Assembly (NCBI RefSeq): GCF_019649055.1
Contig: NW_026570487.1
Span: 17,869 to 81,868, forward strand
Reading direction: 5' to 3'
DNA length: 64,000 bases
Source: Paramacrobiotus metropolitanus
Lineage: Eukaryota; Tardigrada; Eutardigrada; Parachela; Macrobiotidae
A program made the position numbers and the translations under genes. Numbering within the stretch: the stretch's first letter is position 1; each line of letters starts with the position of its first letter. The notes beneath the pieces were generated by a model. It was given only the letters and a program-made list of their open reading frames with translations. It was not told the origin of the DNA and ran no database searches. Positions 33,476-43,964 of this stretch are shown piece by piece.

Positions 33476-34051
33476 AAAGTTCGTCCTGGACGAAGGCTTA
33501 ACCTAGCTCAACTTCTGTATGTCATTAAGAGCAACTTAAATGCAAATTATTTTTAAAAAAGCAAATGCTGAGAAAAACGCTTGGCTTGAAGTAAAACGTC
33601 GGAAGAATTTACATAGAAAGTCTGTAAGACGGAAAATGTCTAATCAAACACGCCAAAAAACATGAGCTTGTTTATTGAATATTATGTTTATTTCAGATGT
33701 CAATGAAAGAGGAACGGTCGCGTCCGCGGCGACCATGGTAAGATACATAAACTGCAGTCTGCCACCCCAGACAAGAGTGGAATTCGCAGCCGATCGACCC
33801 TTTATGTTTCTGCTGCGGCACGAAAAAACCGGCGCCATTTTGTTTATCGGGCATGTTGTTGACCCCTCTGTAAAAAATTATTGATGAAATTGTTAACGAC
33901 TACATCATGTGAACCATTGTCGGCGTTAATAGTGTTTCAGTAGTTACAACAGACAAAACATTTGAAATTAATTTTACACTTCGAGAAAATTGATAGAAGT
34001 GACTAAAAACAATTTTTATCGTAATGTGCGGTGTTATGCAAAAACTGAAGA

Positions 34052-34620
34052 TCAGTCCATACTCCATAGCGAAGCTTTTGGTACACCTGTTTCTAGATAA
34101 ACCTCTTGGCGTCCTATTTCATCCAGAACTTTGGAATATTTATGACAAACTGCCGTGTCCGTAGCAAAGGCACCATACATCCACTCCATGTTCTCTGCCG
34201 ATTTACATTTCGCGGAAACGATTGTTTCTCCAGTTTCGTCAGTGTGTAATAGGTGTTGCGCTGTTCTGCATAAGCAAATATAATTACAGTATCTCAGTAT
34301 CTCATCCACGAGCGACGTAAGATATATAAATAATTATGACTTAATGGTCAAGTAACTGGGACTTCTAACTGCGCACGTACTTCTAAGGAAATGGGCGGGA
34401 CATGCTTGCTGCCAGCAGCAATATGCAGCGCTAGACTAAAGGCCTAAAGGGATAGGAGTAGCGTACCGGAGCTTTCGTTCTTGACATAAAATAATGTCGT
34501 AGATGGGATTATGGGAACGCTGCAAGAAAGGAAATATTCCGGTGTCTCCTCCATCATGGGTGCGAAGCCCGAGCACATCAAAGATGCAGCAGCAGCACTA
34601 ACCGCCAAAATTACTTACCT
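34052..34620 (-). CDS. Unknown small gene U, two-exon candidate
   Basis: The last exon candidate (about 34271-34052) follows an acceptor TATGCAG and reads TAQHLLHTDETGETIVSAKC.., then NMEWMYGAFATDTAVCHKYS.., ending ASLWSMD. An upstream block on the same strand (about 34600-34450) reads AVSAAAASLMCSGFAPMMEE followed by TPEYFLSCSVP, possibly a signal-peptide-like first exon. Both blocks have homologues in the same order at 8.0-8.55 kb. There the first block keeps its frame while the second has stops. I do not recognise the family. The upstream block abuts the 3' break of a C-type exon-1 fragment. The splice connection between the blocks is not certain. Confidence 0.3.
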
Positions 34621-34866
34621 CCACCGCGACGATGGCATGTTGTCGGTCATGAAAAATCAACATGTCCTTCCGATTTATTGGACGCGGGCAGAAGACGTTG
34701 CCGAAAGGCGCAAATTCACTTTCTCGGTTCGGACAGAGCAGACCGACAAAGAGATCATCGTTCGCCGCGTCCACTACTTCCCGGAACCGCATCCGCTGAT
34801 CGCTGCCCAGAACGTACACAGCGTTCTCGTGTGTACGTTCTGAGCAGCGATCGTACTGCTGAACAT
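34600..34866 (-). pseudogene. C-subfamily exon-1 fragment disrupted by an inverted duplication
   Basis: From ATG at 34866 the frame is interrupted by a 53-bp hairpin (34799-34851). It then continues NAVYVLGSDQRMRFREVVDA, LLCPNRESEFAPFGNVF and RPINRKDMLIFHDRQHAIVA, and breaks off at VAVEV. The second barrel, F-box and cap exons are missing. GGACGAGGAACGAATTCGGG upstream matches the 5' flank of other C copies. Confidence 0.75.
34799..34851. repeat. Hairpin, 21-bp arms (20 of 21 matched), inside a C fragment
   Basis: ATCGCTGCCCAGAACGTACAC, an 11-nt loop, then its inverted copy. Compared with the C copy at 59.8 kb, the outer arm is an extra, inverted copy of the coding sequence next to it. Confidence 0.85.
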
Positions 34867-35233
34867 AGTTGACAATTTCAACCCACAAACTGGAAGCGAG
34901 TTTTGCTACTTAGGACGAGGAACGAATTCGGGTGCACACTGGAGAAAAAACGTCCAGATTTTGTATTTCAAAATCAATACAAGTCTACGAACAATATTTA
35001 ATTGGTAGCAGCAGCGTTGTACAACAAGGTATGCTGCGTTTAAAGTTCAGTTGACTAATTTAAAGCAAGTACATGGCTATAGTCTAAGCTTAAGTACAGT
35101 ACTGTACTGAAGCCGTATATAAAGCAGAACTTCAACAAAATCAAAATCTGCGCGCCGTGGTCGTAATACAGTGCGTCTTGACTCTTTACTGAAAACTGTA
35201 CTGTACTGAAAGCGTGACGAATCTGTTGTTTTT

Positions 35234-36563
35234 CAGGCCCAGCGTCCGGAAAGAGATCTTGCAGTATGTCCGCGAAATTCCGGCATTAGTTACTAAACTT
35301 ATGGCAATGCTGAAGCACCATAAAATCGAAACGAAACACCCGGCATGGTATCCCGCACAAGCTGTGGACGTTGTGGAGGGCAGTGTGGTGTACATTCATT
35401 TCCGATACAACGCTGAAGCGGAATTGGACGAGATTTATTTGAAAAATGAACTGCTAATTATTCTTCACGCATTTTTATCATCACCACGTTTAACGATGCA
35501 GTTTTGCAGGAAAATCTGAACAGGTTCCACAGCGCGTTGATTGGTTTCGTTCTGCGGATACCAGAACCGGTAAATCAGGCTCCAGCAATGAATGACGTTG
35601 CTGTGTTGCCGACGGAATTGTGGACCGAAGTGTTCTCGAATCTGGATACTTTGACGCAAGCCCAACTGCGCCCGGTATGCGCAAAATGGAGCACCGTTTT
35701 GGAATCGGCTTACTTGAAATCAGTCATCATCCTCGACAGCGCCGCATTTACCGAGGCAGACCAGTGCAAGGATTTTGATCCAATGTATTTTATGATTTCT
35801 GCTCTCTTCCAGTATCTTAATTCATCCACGCAATACGTTGTCGTGGCTGACCGCGGAAAGTGGATGAGTGAGAGTGGCGTTGTGAAAGTGCTGGACATTG
35901 TTATGTGGATTGCTCAGCGCAATGGCCGCATCAGACTGAAAGGCATCTTTTTGCTCGGGTTGAAATACTGTCTGCTGCAAGGCTGGAATAGCGACCTTTA
36001 TGGAGTCCAGTGTACAGTCCATCAGCCTTCTTGCAACGTCCTGACAAAATCCATCCTAGCATTTCACTGTCGTTCTTGCGACAATGTCCTTTTGAGCCGA
36101 TGCACTGTCACTTTGGACTGCAAGATATGCACTAGCCCGTATTTTAAGGGAAATCGGCTGAAGCAGGCCGTCGGTATTTACGTGCACCGACATCGCCTTG
36201 CTGGCGATTTCGACGGCGCGCTGTGGAGTGCCATGGAAGCGCAGTTGTTAGTGCCAAATGAAGCGGAAATTCGTGACAGGTCGACATGGTTAGCTGCATT
36301 GCTAGCGCCACCCGAGTTCACCAGCCTGGCGAGAGAGTATGTGGCCACGATCTGCAAGGTAAAACGGCAGCGGCACTGAGGCGGACACGTTTGTGAGTTG
36401 TGGCATGGCTTTTTTGTTGCAGGCGTTGCGTGCGACGCAGACGGCGGATCCGCGTCCATCGCTGCATTACCGCGGGAAGCAATGGTGCGTGGACGGCCCT
36501 CAGGGTTTGCAGGTGGAGAAACTGTCGCGTGTGGCGCTGCATTTTCTCATCCAACTGATATGA
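35234..36563 (+). pseudogene. A-subfamily Agenet/F-box gene at 35.2 kb, 5'-truncated
   Basis: Only the last third of exon 1 remains. It starts near 35234, after a possible acceptor TTTTTCAG, and reads LVTKLMAMLKHHKIE.. and VDVVEGSVVYIHFR.. up to LKNEL. The exon-1 donor is lost (CTGCTAATT instead of CTGGTAA). Exon 2 (35510-36358, 283 codons) is open, with F-box LPTELWTEVFSNLDTLTQAQ and VCAKWSTVL. Exon 3 (36423-36563, 47 codons) is open, with TADPRPSLHYRGKQWCVDG. Both Agenet barrels are missing. The F-box half could still be expressed if joined to another first exon, but none is seen. Confidence 0.78.
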
Positions 36564-37390
36564 GCCCGCCTCACTCACTTCCCAGCCTCAATGTCATCTG
36601 AAGAGTTCCCTGTTCATGTCATAATTATTAGGATTGTATAATTTATTGGCTCCTTTCTAATAATGTTCAGTACAGTGATCATTTGAATGGGCTTACGTTC
36701 TGCCATCCCATTTATCGTCGCATGTGGCGCTAACGGACAACTGGTCACTACGGATGAATGCCGGCGTAGTGATTATTGGTTGGTTTAAGTTTTTTTAATA
36801 ACAAGGCGTTCCCCTTCTCGACCACGGAGATTTCCTTTTTTAAAGTTTTCTACCTTCATTATGACCGAACGCATTTCCTTCTTTTATTTCGCCTTCCCTC
36901 ACTTGGCGAATTTGCCCCGTGGACCGTCAATAGGCTAGGTATGGGTGGCCTTCGCCTTCCGCCTTCTCCTCCGCCTTCGCCTTTCGAGCCGGTACGCATT
37001 AGCCGTACCACTTGATAAACGCCGTACGATGGGTTAAGCGCCTCCCGTGGTGGCTGCCCATTACACAGAGCCTTCGTAGAGATTTAACATTGTGCTATGC
37101 AGAGTTGCGCTGCAGTCTGCAATGGTTTCTCTCTAGTAACACTGCAGTAGTGCAGTTCTTTACTCTTTTGATTTCAATTTTAAATCACTGAAATGGATTT
37201 CAATTACATTAAAATAAATTTCCTAAAAAATAAATAATCCTTCTTTGTTTCGTTTGTTAAGCTGTACAGCGCCTGTGAGTCGCTATGGACTATCGATGTA
37301 CAGTACTGGAGCCTGTTGTCTCTCCGGTCTATCCATGGCGAACTTGTGAGTAGATTTTGCTGACTTTACTTACTGTCTTTACATTCGGAA
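36564..37390. other. Intergenic, no gene recognised
   Basis: No family resemblance in any frame. CCTTCGCCTTCCGCCTTC short repeats at about 36950-36985. Confidence 0.45.
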
Positions 37391-37603
37391 CCCGGAATGC
37401 CAAATCATCCAGCAACAGAACAGCAGATCATCCAGGACAGTAAGTCAACACAGTACTGTGGCTATGTACAGCGCAAAAAGAGCAATCCTACTATGCTACT
37501 CGAGTAGCATTTTGCCCCATTCCAGAAGTTCCCTCTCTTAATAGCTTGGTGTACTGTTCTTGAATGATCTGCTATTCTGTGCTGGATGATTTGGCATTCC
37601 GGG
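37391..37603. mobile_element. Foldback hairpin, about 45-bp arms
   Basis: The left arm CCCGGAATGCCAAATCATCC (continuing to 37437) and right arm ending GATGATTTGGCATTCCGGG (to 37603) are inverted copies with a few mismatches, about 120 bp apart. No coding capacity. It adjoins the TTTCTTAGG repeats of the next element. Confidence 0.6.
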
Positions 37604-37614
37604 TATATGTTGCC

Positions 37615-37950
37615 AGTTTCTTAGGTTTCTTATGTATTTTTAGAATTCTTAGGTAATCTTATGTATTCTTAGGCTTCCTAGCCTTAATATGGTACCTGAC
37701 GTTTCTTTCATTTCTTACTTGAAGCGTAAAAAAACCTAAGAAAGATCATTCTACGAAAACTTTTGAAACATAAAAAACCTGAGAAACCAAAGAACCTTAT
37801 AATGAGAAACCTAAAAAATCTAAAAAACCTGAGAAACCTAAGAAACCTGAGACACCTAAGAAACCTAAGAAATCTAAGAAATCTAAGAAACCTGAAAAAC
37901 CTAAAAAACCTAAGAAACCTAAGAAACTTGAGAACTTTAGAAACCTAATA
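37615..37950. repeat. TTTCTTAGG repeats followed by inverted AACCTAAGA repeats
   Basis: At 37615-37680 the unit is TTCTTAGG on the plus strand; from about 37730 to 37950 it is the complement AACCTAAGAA. Together they form a loose hairpin. The apparent Asn/Leu/Arg repeat peptide here is an artefact. Confidence 0.75.
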
Positions 37951-38100
37951 TTACATTGGACTCAGGATGAATCCAGGACAGTGATCCAGACTGACAGGAC
38001 CTTGTGTAGCGTACTATGCTATACGATACGGAAAAACAAAGGCCATCAATTATTGTTACAAAAAGTGCATTCGCGTAATACTACTTAAAATGATTCAAAT

Positions 38101-39120
38101 TTAAACGTTAAAAAAACAGCCAAAGTCGTTATTGCTATCAAAAATCCTAGGACGCATATTCAAGGTACCCAAAACAGCAGCGGCATTTCCTTTCACTACA
38201 GCTAGACTTAATCTCTGCTTCAAAAACGCAGCAGAACGGGATTCCCCTGTCACGTCGCGAATCTTTCTGCCAGCGAAACGAATGAGCTCCATAAAATCCG
38301 AACCGAAAGTGCCAAAAGTTTCGACTGCCAGGGCGTAAAACAGGTAACCCATCCTTTCCACGTAAGCGTATTTACGGCGTTTAACGTCTTCGGCCATATG
38401 CGCAACACTACCGGATGCACTCGCACTTGCCCGGACATGCGATGCGGCTACCGTGTCCCAGCATGTAGCGTCCCATACCAGCGCCTTACCATCCCGTACC
38501 GGGACGAGAGTCATGCCGTCTGGCCGCGTGTTGTTTATGCCTGACAGTCCGAGTGGCTCGCTTTGACATGGATACCCCGCATGTTCCAAAGCCCGCTTTA
38601 TTTCGGCATTTAGTTCCGTATGTCTAGACCATCTGCCTCTGCTGCTGGTACAAGAAAGACCGTGGTGGCCATTCGTCTCCACATGGCTTCCGCAGTTCAC
38701 GCAATCGTGCTTTTACTACTGGAAGTCCGAAACGAAGTGCCACACCGATTCGTACTTCTTCATCCCGCAAAAACGTACGCAAATTTGGTGCAGGCAACGC
38801 ATTCAGCCATGCGCCCGAGTCACGGTGTTGCGCAGCTAACAATACCGCTCGATTCGTTTCGTCGGTAATGGCGAGCCTCATTGACACCACTGCTTTATCG
38901 ATCCATGGCCGATCCCATGCAAACTGGAATTTCCTTTGCTGTGTAACAGGGGGTTCACAGCCTGTCTCTTCCATCCAGCGTTGCACAATCGGATCGAGCG
39001 ATTCCTCCTAGCAGGGCGATAGATTGTTGAAACCAAAGAGATCACCGAGTACGCCGATGCCAAAAAGGCAGGAAACACTAGCGACTTGGCACTCCGTATA
39101 CGGAAAAATGTCCAACACAC
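38101..39120 (-). pseudogene. Reverse-transcriptase-element C-terminal region, copy 2, frameshifted
   Basis: Minus-strand segments in order: FPAFLASAYSVISL (near 39070); QRWMEETGCEPPVTQQRKFQ and the Trp/Arg-rich stretch to 38650; then after a shift CGSHVETNGHHGLSC, RWSRHTELNAEI, TRPDGMTLVPVRDGKALVWD, YLFYALAVETFGTFG and KQRLSLAVVKGNAAAVLGTL. This is the same region as 32306-33274 but diverged and longer at its 5' side, with a frameshift near 38690 and others upstream. It is flanked on both sides by TTTCTTAGG-family repeats. The polymerase domain is not present. Confidence 0.6.
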
Positions 39121-39344
39121 AGCATCCGACCAGCATGAGCAAACTTTATTGGATGACGATTTACAATTCGAAGAGCCACATTCAGTGTGCTCTCGGCTGC
39201 ATTAAGCGCCACCCACTCGCACATGGCGAGAGCGCCAACAATGAACGGCTTTAGCCGTCAGCCAATCAAAAGAGAGACACGTCACAGACAGCGTAGCGTA
39301 GCCGTAGCCGAACGAAGGTGAACGGTGGTGTAGCCATCGCTTAC

Positions 39345-39720
39345 ACTAAGAAACCTAAGAAACCGAGAAAATGTCAATACAATCTAAGAATACTACCTAG
39401 GAATTTAACCCAAGAAACCTCAGAATAACGTAAAAAAAGCCAATTAGTAGGCTCATGTTTTGGAAGGCGAAGCGAATCCGTACCGCTCAAAAGGCGAAGG
39501 CGAAGGCTACTCATACTTAACACCAACAATACTTTTACAAGTAAACCAATTTTCTGGCTGTATCCGGTTAAACGGCTGCGTCCGTTATGCGAGAAAAAAA
39601 TACGCAATGGTAAGCTGCAATAAAGAAAGAAAATAAGACTGATGTCGACGCAACCTAAGAAACCTAAGAAACCTAAGAACCCTAAGAAACCTGAGACACC
39701 TAAGAAACCTACTAAGGAAG
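39345..39720 (-). repeat. CCTAAGAAA repeats
   Basis: Two clusters of AACCTAAGAA units (39345-39372 and 39653-39712) form the inverted counterpart of the array at 37615, bracketing the RT fragment. Confidence 0.65.
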
Positions 39721-39946
39721 TTAGCTGCCATTGCAGAAACGGGATGTAGAAAACTTTTCACAATACTATATAGCACGTTCGCGTTATAAATTCAAGTTCT
39801 TTAAACCTGAACTCGCTTTTGGTGACCGTAGTCCTTCAGCTAGCTAATTGTGTATGTACTGAAGGTCTGTACGAATGCTTTTTGGTGTGTATGTGTCCAT
39901 TTTCAGCTGAACTTCGTTTCCCATTTTGTGACAAGCATCTCCAACC

Positions 39947-40339
39947 ATGCGTTCAAACGACAAGCTCGATACAAGAGTGAGTGTTTTGGGTAGCGATCAG
40001 CGGATGCGCTTTGGACGTGTAGTGGACATTGCAGAAGATGGCCTCTTCGTTGATATGTTCTGTCCAAATCGGCGACGTGAGTTTGCGCCCTTCGGCTGTG
40101 TCTTCTTCCCGCGTCCTACGACCTTATACGATCTGGGCCAGTTCTTGATCGCTCAACGGACTCTCATCCCGGGAGAAGTTTTTAGTTTTGATTCCGGAGA
40201 CGCCAGTGGGTACTTCCTTCCACAACATTCCGTGATAAAAAGTTTTACGCAAATAAGCACTAAGCCCGTCATGGTAGAAGCGCAAACCGATCAATTGGAT
40301 GCTTTGCCGCCTCCTGTACAGTGTATTCGCGTAAAATAG
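39947..40339 (+). pseudogene. B-subfamily exon-1 fragment at 39.9 kb
   Basis: Begins MRSNDKLDTRVSVLGSDQRM and carries an intact first barrel (FGRVVDIAEDGLFVDMFCPN, REFAPFGCVFFPRPTTLYDL). After LIPGEVF it leaves the family and ends in unrelated sequence. The 100 bp upstream match the B promoter region (GGTCTGTACGAATGCTTTTT). Second barrel, F-box and cap are absent, so this is a truncated copy; an expressed single-barrel peptide is possible but unsupported. Confidence 0.72.
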
Positions 40340-40582
40340 TACTGCAATAAAAGTTGAATGAAAAGTCTGTAAGGTAGCAGATGAAATAGAAGTAGCAGTA
40401 AAAGAGCTGGAATTGACGATGAGTCAAATAAAAACGATATAAAAATATACTGTATATCATAAATATCCCAAAAAAACAGCGCTCAGCACTGTTTGGCCTA
40501 ACCACTGAGAGCACGTGGCATAGAAAGTCCAAGAATTCGCCGGTTCAACTTTTCAGTTCATCAGTTTTGAAAAAATGATATT

Positions 40583-40765
40583 GGACAGGGAATTGCGGCA
40601 TGCGACAATAAATTCCAGATCATTATCCAGTGCCTAGGAATTTCGTGGCTTGCGGTGGCCCAGGAAGAAGTCAGCGAAAGACGATCTCGCCTACGTCAGT
40701 GAGCATTAAACTGCGAATGCCAAGACCGGCGCCGTGTAGATGGATAGTACGCAGTCGGATTCCGC
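40583..40765 (-). pseudogene. B-type exon-2 fragment, decayed
   Basis: Minus strand reads SGIRLRTIHLHGAGLGI, then after shifts LPGPPQAT and CRMPQFPV. These match TGIRLRAIHLCGVALGN, LPGPPVDT and ACRDLPC of the 15.4-kb copy. It has stops and frameshifts and is oriented opposite to the exon-1 fragment 240 bp away, so the locus was rearranged. Confidence 0.65.
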
Positions 40766-41869
40766 TTATCGAGTAGAATTTGGTGACATTGTAAATACAG
40801 GGTAAATAGTATCAAATGCAGCGTAACGGCATTATAATGTCCAACTCCAGGGTGACCTAAGTCCTAAAATATTAGCTTAAGTACCCTAAATGGTGTTATG
40901 ATACTTTATATGAGCATCGATTACAGCGGGCGAGGTCTGCGCGCAATGAACGTCTTGAAGTCAATTTTGTTTTCCCGTCCTAGAGGATAATATACCGGTC
41001 GTTTATTGCCGACATCGACATGTGCAGTAAGTGTGTGCTTTGGAAATCATTAGCAAATTCTTCGAATTAGTACGCACATACTCGCGCTTGCCTTCACCCT
41101 CCTTTTTGCGGCCCGTAACATGACGATCGCGTGGAAAGGACGTTACGTAAAGTCGGGTAAGGGTATAAGCAAAATTAATGTAAAATTGACACTATCAACC
41201 TGCTTAGTTGTGCACGTATGTACGGCAGTGCAGTTTATACAGCAAGTTCTCAAAGGTGAATTGCTTTCCCATGATTTTTTATTATACGTATTACTCGTAT
41301 TTGATTTTCTATTATCATTTCTGTGCAGACGATCACGTTAGAAGCCATGAAATATAATTTATACAAGAAATAATGCTGGAGTACACAATCGTAAACGACT
41401 GCTTATGTTTCGTAATCCGACAGTTAAATTGTTTACAGGACAATTCATGCAATGGCAACTTTTCAGCTACTGCTAGCGGAGTGGATTACAGACTTTACTA
41501 CTGATAACGAACTGCTTCAAAATCGCTCATGTGATTAAACATTAACAAAAGCTTGCCACATCGCCATCGCATACGTACAAAAAACTTTTGATTAAGAACC
41601 TAGAAAGTTCTTAGATAAAAGGTGAACCATTCGTACAACTATACATTCAGATGTTTCCGCTCCAGCTGGCATGCCAATGAAAATGTCATAATCATTACTG
41701 CAACATTGGTGGTCTTATTTGTACGGCTCCACGAAGAATGACATGCCATAAGATGTACTCGTGCTGGTTATTGGCGAAATATGGTACTTAAAATGCACAA
41801 CTAGGACACATACACCAATTCACAGCCGATATTTTACTAGTCCTCCGAATCCGAATCAGACTTCGAGAA
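40766..41869. other. Intergenic, no gene recognised
   Basis: AT-rich; no resemblance to the local families, no clear repeats. Confidence 0.45.
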
Positions 41870-43964
41870 TTACTGGTGTCCTGGCCTGACACGGATATGT
41901 TGGACGACTTCGGAGAGGAAATTGTTCTGCATTGCGGAAATGAAACACAAAGCAACACGCGACAGGTTCTTCAGCTGCATCTCCTTCCAGCCATCAACGC
42001 ACCACCGTTTCTCGCGGTAATGTAAGGAAGGACGCGGATCTGCTGTGTGGCTGACACACAACATCTGCAAACGATTAATACTGGCTTATGGTAGTGGCCT
42101 TTCAACTTTCCAAGCGCTGATGATAATTTATATGCAAATTAGTGAAGGATAAAAACATTGGGAGCTGCGTTTTAACGCAAATAAGTGCCTCTATGATCTG
42201 AAGGTTCGATCGGAGAAGAATAAACAGTTTGTTTTCGCTTCGAACGGAATGTTGGCAATTTATGTGCACTTGATGCGTTCTTCTTATACGCATTTTGTTG
42301 AAAAAATTCTGCATTAAATTCAGAACGTAAGTTACATAATGCTGTACTGGATCTAGCTCAGGCTCACCTTGCACATTTCCCGGTCATAAAAGTCCGTGCC
42401 GAATTTCGCTGCTAGGCCGTTGACTACAGTTAACCACGAAGCAAGCCGGGGGGGTTCGGTGCTTGTCGACACCGGCAAACCAGCTTCCAACGCACTCCAC
42501 ATGGCACACCCGAAATCGCTATCCACCTTCATGCCAGCCGTATGGATGTTGGTTTTGAGGTGCAGATATACTGTTTTATCATCGAAAAAGGTATAATCAA
42601 GATGCACAGAACAGTTCACAAAGTTGATGTAATCACACGCAATTTGGCGGCACGATGTAATGAAGTAGTCGAGCCGGAAAAAGCTGCGGTTACCATCAAC
42701 ATACACCGCCGTCGGCGCTGCTGTCCCAGGCTGATGAATTTCACAGGCATCATACCGCGCTGCACCGATTCGCAGCCGGCAATGAACACCCACCAAATAC
42801 AGTGCTTTCAGTCGAACGCAATTGCTGGTTTCCTGTCCGACATACTGCAACATATCCAGCACTTTAAACACATCGGTGTCCGCTAGTAACCGCCGTCGAT
42901 CGCATACAATGAGGCGCTGTGAGGATGGGCGGAGACATTTGAAAATAGGCGCCGTCAAATAGTAAACGAACCGGTCGGGTTGTTTCGCATCGAATTCGGC
43001 GCTGCTGACGACAATGTTAGCAGTCAACGACGGCGAATCCACAATCAAGTCCCACGTGGCGCAGACCAGACGGAGCCGGTTTTGTGTGCAGGTCCCGAGA
43101 TGGGAAAACGTCTCGCGCCACAATTCCGTCGGCAGGGCGTTTAGTTCCTCATTGACACCACAGTCGACCAACGGTGTCGTCAGCTCGCAAATCATACGCG
43201 GAACGGAATCAAGAAATTCCTTTTGCAATTTCGCCAAAGGCGGATCCTACAAACAGAATTTTTTTATGGATCCCAAACAAGAAAGAAAGGCCAATTTGAA
43301 AGTTAATTACCGCCCAACGCAAGTCTTCGAGTTGTATGTACCACACATATCCGGTGACCACTTCCACAAAGGGCACGGACGTGCTACTATTCAGAATCTT
43401 TAGCAAATGTTCCGCCGGTACAGAGCTTGTAGGCGCTTTAATACAACGTTTGGCGAACGTGCCCTTCAGAACACTCGATGGCCATGTACTTAAATGCCGC
43501 ATAACTTCGTTAGAAAGCGATGCCGGACGACCATGCTGCGCCCACCAACCGCTCCCCACTCTCCACCGCAGCCGCTCAACGGGGACAATATCCATACACT
43601 CCCCGTCCTTTCCCCCTTTAACGATGGCCACACCGTATGCGTTGTGACGTGTACCGCCAGGCAGATTAATGATATCAGCGGGACACCATGTCCACGCACC
43701 GGAGGGAATTTTCCGTTGCAGCACTTCCACGGGAACAGATGAAGATGTTTCGGCATAGGCTGTGGCAAGATGTTCTGCGTCTAAAGGTGGTGTCGTGCTG
43801 CAGCGGAACACGCGGTGGAACGGGATGAATTCGCGGCGTTGGTCACGATGGAGAAAATCGATATGCAGCCCCTTGTCCGTCACATCCACGACGCGTCCAT
43901 AGCGTAACTGGTGGTCGTCAGTGAGAACATCCACGCTGCTGGATGAGCGGATTCCGTTATACAT
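41870..43964 (-). CDS. D-subfamily Agenet/F-box protein, intact
   Basis: Exons: 43964-43311 (218 codons), 43246-42368 (293 codons), 42064-41870 (65 codons); all joints phase 0 with GT-AG sites (GTAATT/TTTGTAG, GTGAGC/TTTGCAG). The product is 575 residues. Barrel 1 is at about 10-50 (SSVDVLTDDHQLRYGRVVDV, FHRDQRREFIPF shape), barrel 2 at about 80-130 (SGAWTWCPADI, DIVPVERLRWR) and a KH0-like part from KGTFAKRCI to about 210. The F-box is near 250-290 (LPTELWRETFSHLGTCTQNR, VCATWDLIV). The cap is TADPRPSLHYREKRWCVDG. The C-terminus extends about 12 residues past the A copies. No signal peptide or membrane segment. Likely an intracellular SCF-type adaptor (inferred). About 800 bp of its 5' flank is shared with the truncated D copy at 61.3 kb. 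Confidence 0.82.

Larger units (their letters stand above)
19022..33884 (+). pseudogene. Serpin copy 2, split by a 13.2-kb insertion in its last intron; one in-frame UGA
   Basis: Proposed exons are 19022-19283, 19369-20115 and 33697-33884 (phase 1 at both joints), 399 codons including the stop. This is the normal length for an intracellular serpin; no signal peptide is seen. Motifs in order: NSLWSPICAEFAVLM near the N-terminus, INEFVENHTSGTIRD, ISSVYFEAE, SLPPQTRVEF and the signature DRPFMFLLRHEKTGAILF. The hinge is DVNERGTVASAAT, of inhibitory type (small residues at P12-P9). Counting from the hinge Glu as P17 places P1 near the Cys of NCS. The only coding lesion is TGA at 19644-19646, where serpins have a near-invariant Trp; copy 1 has the same TGA. 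Intron 2 contains 20245-33466. If it can still be spliced, the intron is 13.6 kb. Exon 1 has Gln where copy 1 has TAA. Confidence 0.82.

Noticed and set aside
37763-37948. Asn/Leu/Arg repeat peptide, at first suggestive of leucine-rich repeats
   Set aside because: It is the AACCTAAGA simple repeat translated; no LRR consensus.
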